Shown here piece by piece: positions 1-14,900 of a stretch of DNA of 64,000 bases. The number at the start of each line of letters is the position of its first letter. The first letter of the stretch is position 1. The DNA comes from Cliona cf. orientalis (lineage: Eukaryota > Porifera > Demospongiae > Clionaida > Clionaidae): assembly GCA_963930775.1 (NCBI GenBank), contig OZ005695.1, positions 7,688,001 to 7,752,000 of the forward strand, in the 5' to 3' direction. A model generated the notes under the pieces. The model was not told where the DNA came from and did no database searches. It worked only from the letters and a program-made list of their open reading frames with translations. The position numbers were made by a program, and so were the translations under genes.

Positions 1-157
1 CATCGGCTAAACTAGCAATATTGAAAAATCGGGAGTGGCCTGGGGACAAAGCTAGTTCAAACTAAGAGGAAGGGAGGATATTCTTTTTATAGGTAAGAAC
101 AATGCTAAGGCTGGACCATACACAATGCATGTGTAGAATGGACGTAGCTCTCCTTAC

Positions 158-2787
<2,630 letters not shown>

Positions 2788-2987
2788 ATCCGAAGAAAAT
2801 GAATTACAGGTCTCGATCTGCGATTCTGAACCTGGTTACTTTGTGTGTGCCCCGCCCAAATCATCTGATTTTATTTTGTACAGTGTGAATCCTGACGTCA
2901 AATTTAATAACTAACCAGTGACGTTGCGTTGGTTGCATGACGTAATAAATAGAGGCATCGTGCACTTACTGAGCATGCGTGAACAAG
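2788..2987. promoter_or_regulatory. Shared bidirectional promoter of PCYT2 and BTAF1
   Basis: Only 200 bp separate the two divergent start codons. The interval holds a perfect CRE/ATF palindrome TGACGTCA at 2893-2900 and two related sites, TGACGTTG at 2919 and TGACGTAA at 2938. The BTAF1 start codon sits in CAAGATGGCGACC, which matches the YY1-type initiator element known from many TATA-less animal promoters. No convincing TATA box for either gene. Co-regulation by a CREB/ATF-type factor is inference. Confidence 0.6.
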
Positions 2988-5900
2988 ATGGCGACCAGGT
3001 GAGTGAGTGGGTGGTAGAGAAAAAATGGCGGAGGAAAGCATGTGTAAAGTGCCCTCTGTCCATGCATGGCCATTTCTACCTTTTCTAGCTCATTTTATAC
3101 CATCTTTATACCGTAATCAATCGTAGAATAATCTCTAGATTGCGTATTTTCGTGAATTTTTAGGCTTGAGCGGCTCTGGGTGCTTCTAGACAGCGGTTCT
3201 ACCCCTGTCACGAGGAAAGCTGCTGCCGAGCAGATCGGAGAGGTCCAGAAACTGCATCCCCACGAGCTAAACAACCTCCTCAGAAAAGTTAATAGTGTAC
3301 TATAAATGAATTATTAATAATATCTACCTTATAAATAAAATTAGTATTAGATCTATCGACAAAGAGCCCTGATTTTGTTTGTAACTGAATATCCTCCATT
3401 CTCAAGGTCATAATATCGAGAATGTGTGTGGTTACATATTAATAGATAGATATTGTTAAGTCGAAGATGAGGGAAACGTTTTTGGCGTACTTGTAATTTC
3501 GAGAATTTTTCATTGAAAAAAGTTCGTCTATGGCATAAGTTTTACTTTGCTTGTATAGTGAATATGTGGCACACATTAAATTTTGATATGGATAAAATTA
3601 TTGCTGTATAAAAATTTCTAGCACAAAAAGTTTATGAACAAAGTTAATGTGCATTGCAGGGAATCCGTGTGTATAAATTCAGGAGAGGTACATGTATCAG
3701 AAGTGCTTAGCATTCTTGAGTACCAGTCTCTTGACCGTATTAGTAATTATCACTTGCATGACTCCAGATCGCTATTCTCCTACTTCATGACTACTATAAT
3801 ATACTTGTCTATAATAATATGGTTTGAATTGGGGGACAATCAATTCCAGTGCTTTGAGGTATATTGGTGATTCCTGGATGTGTGTGTGTGTGTGTGTAGT
3901 TGGTTGGAGTTAGCAGAACATTGCATGCATCCTTTAGTGACTTCTTACTAAGCACTTCTCTTAGGTGTGTACGTACCTGACGAGCAAGTCTTGGGAGACG
4001 AGAATAGCGGCTGGACAAGCAGTGGAGGCCATTGCTAAGAATGTCAAGAAATGGCAGCCCGCTAGTATCAGCAGCAGTAATAGCAGACAACCGTCTCCAG
4101 GGGGTGTGGCTGGATCAGCCACTGAGACCGAGGCAGCTGCAACATCAAAGGAACCATCTCCAACCTCTGACAAGGATGCTGACCTTTTGACCTTTGAAAC
4201 ATTTGATCTTAATCAGGTATTAAATATCTGCTTATGAAATACCACATAGCTGAAAATTTTCACTGGATAAAGATTTCACCAAGCCCTGCTACCTTTGCAA
4301 TATTGAAATTTGGTGGAATTCGTTTTGCCAATGTAGTATGTATCCTGTAATCATTAATTTAGGACAAAAAATCTGCGGATAAAAAATTTCCCAGGTGGCA
4401 AATGTGGCGAACGTTCTGGCTATATTCGGTTTCAAGTGTTGTTCATGTGTGTGTCACTGTGGGTGTGCACAGTTATTAATTTTGGTTGATCATTATAAAT
4501 AAACACTCTACAGGTCCTCACCTATGGCACTCCCCTTCTCTCTTCAACGGTGGACGAGTTCCAAGCTCTCGAGAATGACCCAGAGTACCAAAAGATGACT
4601 CAACAGGTACACATTATTCAATGTATACATACATACATGGTGTATCTACACACTATGCTGATGGTCACCCATCGTGATTATTAATGTCATGAATCCCCTC
4701 GGTATATACCGTATAGCCGGAAATATTGGCGGGAATTAAATTTGGCGGTTGAGCCCAAAATCGCTATTGCAAGAATATTGGCGGATATAAATTTGGTGGT
4801 TCCGTACGGGATCACCATACGTATATATGCAAGTAGGAAATTTTTGCGGATTTTAATTTGGCAGTTGTAATATAGACCGCCAAACCGCCAAATTTAATTC
4901 CCTGCCAAATTTTCCAGCTATACGGTAATCCCCCTCCCCACACATACACATACCTACATGCACTCATGTATCCGCACGCACACACACATACACCTGTTAT
5001 TATCTTCACTTCTAAGCAGCAGCACTGGATCTGTTCACTGTTGTCGTTGTTGTTGTTATTGTTGTGTAGGAGCGTATATCATTTCACCGTCAGCAGTTGA
5101 AGCAGCGTCTTGGTCTGAGTGCTCAGGGGAAGGTCTTCTCTACCGGGGTGGACCAGCTCTTTGACGACAGCGACCTACTCATTCAGTCCACTTACTCACC
5201 TTCTGGCCCTGACACCGCAGCTAAGACAAAGGTATGTGCATGTGGACTACAATGTCATGTATTTTGATCAAAATTTAATTGGGAGTTTCAGCTTCCACAG
5301 CCAATCCTGCAACTGGAAAGACAGAACCACTTGCATGTACATGCATATGTGCATATTACACTAGGTGGGCATGGTCTTGAGAATACATGCCCTGAAATAC
5401 TTGGTGCTATACCATAATATTATTATATTATGTGCACCTTAATTACTTCCTCATCATAAAGAACTGCCCGCTACTACTCATACCTAATTCTTTTGCATTC
5501 ACAATCTAGCTATATACCACCCCTGCTTTAGATTTACTCTATTTCTATAGGCATCTGAGGTTCATGAGTTGAGTGCCCTTCAGCTGTCTGGCCTGAGTGC
5601 ACGGGAGAGGAACAGAGCCAAGAGGAAGGCTAAGCAGATGGCCAGGAGAACATCCAAGGACACAGAAAGAAGGTATGTATAATACTGTATTGTCCCAGGT
5701 AAGCGCCCATGACGCTTAAGCATACATGTACATGTAACTCGCGATTTTGGGCCACATGGGAGCTCACCCAGGATCAAAATTCCATACGTGTGTATAGAAG
5801 CTGCTTCAGTGGCCCCTTGAAATGCAGTACATGGGCGCTTACCCGGGAGTGGGCGCTTGCCCAGGACACTACGGTATTATAATATTGTTATGTACATGTA

Positions 5901-8900
5901 CATGTTCATGTACGTATATTGTATATAATTATACAGGTGTACATAAAATGATGTATTTAGGAACTGATGTATACTTATACGATATATGTGTATGTGTACA
6001 TTTGAGCAATAGTGTACGTACATGTACGTGTAGCATATCAGTGGGTATCCATAATTATAATATTCTAAACATAATTATGTGTTTGCCACGGCAATAAAAC
6101 ATGTGTACCACGCTCATTAACTTTAGTGAGTCCGATGCTCCTCCCACTAAGAAGGTGAAGACGTCTAGCGTTGTTGTGGAGCAGGCGGGTCAGAGTGACA
6201 GACTGCTCATCGACCAGGTCACAGACGTTGACTCCATATTTGACGAGGTGAGTGGTAACCAACCAGTAAGATAGAATTAATAGCGAGTACCATATTTATT
6301 CGAATAGTAGCCGCGGCTACTATTAATTTCAGCCTTGCTGGAGTGCAGCTACTAATCGAGGGCGGCTCTTATTCGAGGAAGGCTTTTATTTATTTTGGAG
6401 AGATACCTTTGCGCCGATCCAGTGGTATCTTGTTGTAATAGACTAGTTTTTCAGGACTACTTTTCGAATAGTCGAGATATTATTATGATCGAAAAAAAGC
6501 AGCAGAACCAAGCCAGGGACGTCTTCTGTCATGCTTTTGCCTCGAGCTGACGATCGTTCATGGCATGCGGACGTGGCCACACCCACTTAATTGTTCACGC
6601 ATGCGTGCGGCTACTATTTCTTTGGCGAAACTCCAGGTGTGGCTACTATTCAAGGGCGGCTACTATTCGGGGTGCGGCTTCTATTCGAATAAATATGGTA
6701 TTTGAAGTGAATGAGACAATCTCACTATATTTATGGGTATTATTATGATAATATTCTGTGGATTGGCCCAAACTGTGTTCTGTGCTTTAATAGAAGTTGC
6801 CAATCCAGTACCATTAATTTTAGAGTTGGTATAACCGAAGATGCTATATGTATATCCCCAGAGTATTATTGTTATTGGATCATTAAATTAAAATTTAATA
6901 CGAAGAGTCACATGCATGCACACGGATACACAAACTAAAATAGGGCATTAGTATACAAAACTTATAATCCAAATTATTGAGAATTAAACAATGAAACTTG
7001 TGACAAGAAGCAAGGTCAAAATTTTTGAATTAGATTCATAGCCGATCGTAGCGCTTGTCACAGAGATCATGGTAGATATTAAAACATCCATTATAGAATA
7101 CACAGCAACAAAGACTGGCTAGCGATAACAGCAGGACTGCGCCCGATGCAAACGGGGGCACATAGGCCAACCAGTACGGAGAGAGACAATCCGTATTGTG
7201 CAGCGTACCGTTAATGCCAGGAGATGCATCCACTGTCAATCCAACTGCTGAAGCGTTGTAACTAAAAGCAATGATGAACAAGAAGCCGGTAATGATGCCA
7301 CAGCCGGTCACTACTCCGATGCACAGGTCTTTTCTTTCTCGGCAGCAGATGAAGTAGGCACCACACGAGAGCCATACGCAGAGAGAGAAGGACACCATGA
7401 TGGCACCAGTAACAAAGCTAGAGGTCCAGAGTTCAAATATTCCTACTAAGTCTTTGGATTCTTTTTTCTGACACTTACGGGTCATCACTACGAGTGAAAA
7501 AGAACAATAATTTTATAGAGTGAAGAGCAATGCCCTACATGTACAGTGTATATTCTGCCATGGTGGTATTATACCGAGGGCACACAGTAACCTATACGTA
7601 GTGTCCTTCACCCAATCCACACAAACTACATGACATTGTAATATAATATGTACCTCCAAGTCCAATATATCCCATACCCACCAATGCAAGACACATCAGG
7701 ATGAACATCCCTGTAATTAAAACAGCCAAGAACGTAAAATTATTGTTACACTGTATTTGTACATGTACACGTATGCCGAATACACTAACATAGCTTGACA
7801 AAATACTCTCTTTGAACACCACCGCCACCACCAGTGGTGTTCTTAAGCCTTCCCTGAGCTGGGCGGGACTGTTGTGTTCGTATCCTGTGCTGGTCCGCGG
7901 GGATTGTGTTGATGGAAGTGGCTGCAGCTGGTCTCCTAGTTGTAGCTGCAGCTGTAGCCGGAGGAGGTGGAGCTGTGGTGGGTGTGGTCGTGGTGGTGGG
8001 GCGGGCTCTTCTTGGGTTGTCTGGGATCCTCTGTGTTGCAGGAAGATCTACATATACAGTATAGATACACACATAATACACACGGTACAACAATGCAGCT
8101 GACATATAATTACATCCTGAGTCCCAATCAACAAAAAACAATTCGGCCAACTGATGAGGTAATTATTATGAAATGATCATGAAATTGGTGTGAAGACTGT
8201 AAAATGTTTACCTCGCATGACAGGGTGTTGGGACCCAGAATTCGAACCTAGTGTAGAAGAGCTAAATCATGGACTATCGATGATATATTATGGTGATTCT
8301 CTCAGTTCACTTTCTTTGGCGAGCACGCACTCTGGGGGGATTTCCCTATTCAGTCGAACACATGGAGGTCATGTCCGGGTCAACCGGCTCAAGCCACGTG
8401 TCCCAATATACACATATACATAGCATGCGCAGTTTGTCGATGTGTCCAAGGTCGATAATGACGGCGTACAGTAGGCCTTTTCATGATGGACGAGGGATGT
8501 AGTCTAAGTTTTTCATTACATCCCCAGTAGCAATTTACTTTTCTGTGGTTATGAGGTAATTATGATGAAACCTATGGTGTAATCTATGAGGTAATTATGA
8601 GAAAATTCAGGGCCTCAATGGAGCCTTTCTGAGACTTGGATTGGTAAGTATATGTATGTAGAGTATCTGATGCCTGTATCCAGCAAATACATTGAAAGCT
8701 GAGTGCTACTCTCTCCGATAAGTACTGCTGGCCGAAGTTCATGCGTTGTATTAGCTGACATAATCCCGTGGATAAATAAAGCTAGCCTTGTACTATATGA
8801 AGTACGCATGCTGCGTGCCATGCTGCGACCAACCTGATGTTCGGAAACTGTATGGCGCTGTCAAGTTCATCTCCTGTGATTGAAGCATTGAAACTTGTCA

Positions 8901-11900
8901 CTATCGAGATTGAGAGTTGGTCTCAGATTCCATCTCTGAGATTTAGGTGCCAGCATCGATGTGGCTTGCATGCACTATATTGACGACCTTTACCGCATTA
9001 TACACCATGAGCGAATGGGGGACACTACAGTAATGCTTTCATGTGAGTAAAGTGCAGGTTCCTTATTGCACTATGCAAAAAGTACTGGTGCATTAAATTT
9101 TAGTCAAGTCACCTGACCAGATGTGTTATCTGCTCTGTTATACTGACGAGATACCATTTATGACCAAGGTTGTGATACAGGGATAATGTGGTCAGGCAAA
9201 GCGATTATTAAAGGTGGAGGTTGTGGTGGTGAACTCCCCTATGGCCTGTTTGGATTGGAGATGTGTTTGTGTGAAAGGCACGTGAATGTACATGTAGGCT
9301 ATGACCACAGTCGAGGGTTTGTAAGCCACCAAAAGTTGTTTATAACGGAGCTCGTGTTTGAGAAATATTTTGGTTGATGCACACAAAAACGCATGTAACT
9401 GTTTAGTAGCCTCGTACATAGGCATTCCCACATTGTATCGTCACGCAAGCAAGACCTGTCCTGGGTAGTATGATGCCTCATCCCCAAGCCACCTCCTTAC
9501 TTTCAATGATACGTGCAGAAAACTGGGAGGGGACTAAGGGCAGGGAACATACTAAATTATATTTGACCCGCCCCCCCCCCCCCTTCCTCACCTCCAAGAG
9601 TGTACCCTCATAATTTCATGTTACCATTAGCTCTCAGCTCAGCTCACCTAGCTCTTGCTCTATTTGTTGGTCGCCGGTGGCTCTCACTGTGCGCTGTACA
9701 TTAGCCAGCACTGCGGTGGTGCCATCTTCCTGAGGTACCTCGGCAATGGTAGTCCTATCCTCCACAAGGGCGACGTTTCCGTCTTCTTCCACTAACATCA
9801 GGTCCGTTTGCTCTTTGAGAGTCACATCTCCGATCTGGGTGACCTCCACTTGAGTGCCTACTGCAACGGATGCCATGTTAAATGGCTATGCCCCGCTGTC
9901 AATATGGGGTTTAATTACAATGCGCATGCGCGAAATGGTACGGGGTCGCTTTATTTGTGGGTGTATACTACCGTATAGCGGGAAATTTTCGAGGGTATTA
10001 ATTTTCGCTGTTTTCGCGGATCAGGGTGAATCCGCGAAATTTTATACCTCGAAAATTTCCCGCTATACGGTATGACTTGACGACCCGTTCCTACACTGAC
10101 TTAGCTAGCTACCACCAGCACACGATATGCGATATCAGTAGAATGGGTGTGGTCGATATAAACCACAAGGCATGCTGAACAGAAAATGCACTATTTGTAG
10201 CGTTAGCAAGCCATTTTCGAAGAAAGAGCGAACATATAGCTGATATTTTGGTTAGACTGACTTTTAGGATCTACCTGCAAAGTTCAGACATAGACAAGCC
10301 CTCGAAACCAACCCTGGAGACTAACCCTTGTGACTAACCCTGCCATACAGACTCTAGAGACTAACCCTGACAAACAATCTTACCCGAAACCCAACCCCTG
10401 ACCCCTCACGTCCAGGATTACTTTTCGGTAGATCCTAAAAGTCAGTCTAGCCGATATTTTTCTTGGGACGTGTCCAACTATTGTTGAAGACTCTAGTTTT
10501 GTGACAGCTACAGAATAAGGGTCACGGACGTTGCCGGGCTCTAGTCTCGTGCCCAGCCCCCTTCATGCACGCGCGAGAAAGTGTCTGGTCAAAAGCAGCA
10601 GAGGAGGTTCGACAGGAAAAACGAGCATTCTTGTACTTTGACCCCGAATTTAGACAGTCCTGATTTATCGTGGTGACAGGCGCTGCTTTCTCCAAGGCGG
10701 ATGATAGACATTTTAGAAGTAATCGGCGGCTTTTCTATGCCATCATTCTCGCTACAGCAGCTTGCCTTGCTGTTCAAGGTCACAAAGGTCAGCCATATGG
10801 TAGCCTAGAAAATCGTTCACGAAGGGTACAGGGCTCGAACTAGTATTAGACACGACGAAAAACATGATAGAGATACTTTCGTAGCAAGATAGCTGGGGTA
10901 CAGCGGAGAAATTAATACTCCCATACAAACATATGGGAGCACGTGATTAGCTAATTGTGACCTTTTGACCCTGTCGAACCTCCTCTGGGTCAAAAGTGTC
11001 GCACTTCCTTGTCCTCGAGGTACGTATATTGTGGCCCAATCAGGTTGCAGAACCACGGTCACATGACATTAGTGGAATGTAATTAATTATGCATGATCCG
11101 TACGTATGCGCGTGCGCTCGGTCGATGCACACAGTACGGAAGTGGCGATTAGTTTCTATTGTACGCACACCTGAATTGCCAATTACCGTATAGCCGGAAA
11201 TATTGGCGGGAATTAAATTTGGCGGTTGAGTCCAAAATCGCCATTGCAAGAATATTGGCGGATGTAAATTTGGCGGTTCGGTACGGGATCGCCATACGTA
11301 TATATGCGAGTAAGAAATTTTGGCGGATTTTAATTTGGCGGTTGTAATCTAGACCGCCAAACCGCCAAATTTAATTCCCCGCCAAATTTTCCGGCTATAC
11401 GGTATTGCATTCCAGCCGGACGCGTAAGTGACCCTTTTGACCAGACCCTTTCTCGCGCGTGCATGAAGGGGGCTGGGCACGAGACTAGCCGGGCTCTCGG
11501 ATACACGTCAGATTTTCTCCAACTTCAGCCTCCCAAATGCTTTGATACTCGTGGTAGCCACGGATCATCGCCTCCACAACACAGCTTCGTAGTTCAGACA
11601 TAGTTAGCTCGTGTTTAACACTATCTGCTATGATTTCCACGCACGTGTACGTGTGAAAGAGGAGGGGCGTGGTTTTTATTGCATCCATGCCAATTTTGGG
11701 GTGTGGCTTTGTCTCAGGGCTGATCCTCGAAAATTAAAACACGAAAAAGTTCAAAATCCCACATCCGCGAAAATTGCTACCCTCGAAATTTTCCCGCTAT
11801 ACGGTATAATATCACTAGCACTACTGTGTAGGTGAACAGTTACTGAGCAATAAAAGCTGACCTCACTTGATACTGTAACATAGCTATAGTTCACTAACAT

Positions 11901-14900
11901 TTTCACTGTAGCCTTCTATGTATTTAATTCATGGTGCAAATAGTTAGACATGCTGACTTTTAATCCTTCAATACAAGGATAACAGATATATACAACAGCA
12001 TAACATTTCCTACTGCAGTAATAGCGTAAGAGATACTATTCCATGTAGACAGTCTTGTTACTATCTATGGCAGTGGAGTAAAACGAGTACACTTCTGGGC
12101 CACCGTAATTTGCTGGTTTGTACACCTAGTAGCTACGTGGATATTATTGTTATAGCTATACAGCTGTATTCGATGCATAGGTGAACTGTGTGACTGGATA
12201 TTGTCAATTAATTCAAGTAAAGGCGAGAGCATTTAGCTCATGTGCACCATTATGCCTTCTTCTATGACCAGGGGTGATGATGATTAGTATCCACTCGCAT
12301 ACATGGCATTGACAGTCCACAAGAAAGGGGGTATTAGGGATATTTTGGCCAAATTATACCAGGTGACATGTACTAAATATAGAAAACCAGTTTTAAAAGC
12401 ATGCATGCCCTCAGTGGTGGAGTAATTAGCAAAATTGTAATTTCCGATCCACTTCCTCATGTACAGGATGTAGTAAAAAGAATCAACATTAGCACGATTC
12501 TATAGGCACAAACATTCAACTACTTGTTAGAACATGTTCTTTGGTATGTTCAAACATGGTTCAACAGCATCGCGCATACGAGATGCAGTTGTACATTTCC
12601 ATTTTCCTGCTATCGTAGCTCAGAGCTACTGTTGGCACTTAAACTGGCCGTAGTCGGATTGAAGGGAGCTTGGGATGTGTTGTTTTTAAATTATTGAGGG
12701 CTTAGGCTGGGGGTTGGGGGCAAGTGATGTCAGCAGCAAGAGTAGACTTGTAGTGTACTTTAATGCTGTTACGCAAGGACCACGTACCGCCGGATAAGAT
12801 TGACTAGTGGTCTTCCCCTTGGTGGGACGTGACGGGTAGGTTGGTTATCTACACTACAAACTGCTCACTATATTATTTATGGGTAAAATAATAATATTAT
12901 GATATTATTTCTATGGATTGGCCCCAAAGTGTGTCCTGTGCTATAATAGTAGAAGTTGTTGACCCAGTGCCATTAATTTTTTAGAGTTGGTATAACTGAA
13001 AGATGCTACATGTATATCCCCAGAGTATTATTTGTTATTGGATCATACAGTTAAAATTAATAATTATGAAAAGTCACATGCATGCACACGGATACACAAA
13101 CTATTATGGCATTATTACAGTATAATAATATTATTATTATGATTACTTGCACACAAACACAATATAAAAAGTATACACAACTTAAAGTCCAAATTAACAA
13201 TGAAACTTGTGACAAGAAGCAAAGTCAAAGTTTTTTGAATTAGTTTAATAGCCGATCGTACTGATTGTCACTGAGATCACAGAAGATGTAAAAGCACCCA
13301 TTACAGAACACATAGCAACAAACACTAGCTAGCAACACCAGCAGGACTGTGCCCGATGCAAATGGGGGCAAATAAGCCACCCAGTAGTAGTATGGAGTGA
13401 AACAATCCGTATCGTGCAGTGTACCGTTAATGCCAGGAGATGCGTCCACTGTCGTTCCAACTGCTGAGGCGTTGTAGCTAAAAGCGATGATGAACAAGAA
13501 GCCGGCAATGATCCCACAGCCGGTGACTACTCCAATGCACAGGGCTTTTCTTTCTCGGCAGCAGATGAAGTAGGCACCGCACGAGAGCCAGACGCAGAGA
13601 GTGAAGGATACCATGATGGCACCAGTAGCAAAGCTAGAGGTCCAGAGTTCAAATAGTCCTACTTCAGATTCTTTTTCCTGACACCTGTGGGTCCACACTG
13701 TATGAGTGAAAGAGCAATCTTCCATAAATCTATTTTTTTCGTAATGCCCTATATTCTACCATGGTGGTATATATCACACTGATCAAAATATTTGACACTA
13801 TAACATTATAATACATGTATTGTACCTCCAAGTCCAACATATCCCAGACCTACCAGTCCAAACAGCGTCAGGAAGACCATCCCTGTAATTAAACACAGTC
13901 TAGATAATGTTAATTTGCTGCACACATTAGCACAATGTCATATGCAGAGCTAGCCCCGTCCCCAGGCCTTCTGAAGGCTGGGGACGAGGCTAATGCAGAG
14001 CACACTAAAACTAACATAGAATGTAGAAGCAGTGCTGACACCTGCGCCATGGATTGCCCCGCCTGACAAAATACTCTCTTTGAACACCACCACCACCACC
14101 ACCACCATTGATGTTATAATTACGTCTTCTCTGAGCTGGGCGGGGCTGCTGTTGTCGTGTCCTGTGCTGGTCCGTGTGGGTTGCATTGATGGGAGCAGCT
14201 GCAGCTGGTCTCCTAGTCGCAGCTGTAGCCGGAGCTGTAGCTGGAGGAGGTGGAGCCGGAGCTGGAGGTGGAGCTGTAGTGGGTGTGGTTGTGGGTGTGG
14301 TCGTGGTGGTGGGCTTGGCTCTTCTTGGGTTGTCTGGGATCCTCCGTGTTGCAGGAAGATCTATAATGCACATAGTACAACAATGCTATATGATGACAGA
14401 TAATAATAATAATGATACCGTAGTGTCCAGGATAAATTAGCTGAGCAGATGTGTTATATATCAGCTGTATTCTCTGTTATACCGTAAAAGTTCTAATTAC
14501 ACAGTGGCGGATTTAGGGGGTTTCGGAGGTTTCGACAGAACCCCCCTTTGGGCTGCACCTAGTTGTAAGAAGTACTGATGATAGGCTAATTGGAATCCCC
14601 CTCTTTGGCTACAGAACTAAGAAAACTGCTGCTATGGCTCACCTTAGCATGCTTTAGCAGGAAGTTCGTTCAAAATCCATCGATTGGACTGGTAGGGGCT
14701 GGTAGTTGTTCTGAAAACGATCGAAAATGGGCGTGGTTTTAGCCGAAAGTGGGCGTGGCTTCTAAAATTTCGCGCGCGCTTTGCGCGCAAGAGTGGAACA
14801 GAAACCCCTTTCAACAAATCCTAGATCCGCCACTGTTACAGCACCAAAAAAATAATAATAATTCAGAATCGTGCTTGGCACTCCATTAGAACATTTAAAA

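Larger units (their letters stand above)
10109..11601 (-). pseudogene. HIRAN-like coding exon interrupted by two transposons
   Basis: Reading from an ATG at 11601, 38 codons end in [10 protein letters not shown] at 11488. A 946-bp inverted-repeat element follows. The frame resumes at 10532 with [10 protein letters not shown] and reaches IVGHVPRK, where a 203-bp element sits at 10250-10452, then continues [11 protein letters not shown] to a stop at 10109-10111. Removing each element with one copy of its target duplication keeps a single frame. The E-P-G-N-x-x-D-x-Y-x-V-A-V and VGHVPRxIS pattern resembles HIRAN-type small domains that I remember from animal genomes; that assignment is tentative. 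The exon is probably dead: its normal continuation cannot be read and both insertions fall inside the domain. Confidence 0.55.
6717..11950. repeat. Intron 7 segmental duplication, unit 1
   Basis: This unit shares sequence with 12864-15440: the 3' flank (6720-6930 with 12865-13100), the membrane-protein exons, the block near 9145-9340 (with 15028-15200), the GCGCATGCGC promoter (9922 with 15247) and the block 11821-11950 (with 15301-15435). Unit 2 lacks 9350-9900, which includes first exon and start codon, and lacks the HIRAN-like stretch. Confidence 0.7.

Noticed and set aside
7812-8176. Plus-strand open frames opposite the Thr/Pro-rich exon
   Set aside because: They are shadows of the low-complexity coding strand; the minus strand has splice signals and a conserved tandem copy.
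10300-10420. ACTAACCCT repeats suggesting an interstitial telomere
   Set aside because: Only a few imperfect units, not TTAGGG in tandem, and they sit wholly inside a 203-bp MITE with its own target duplication.
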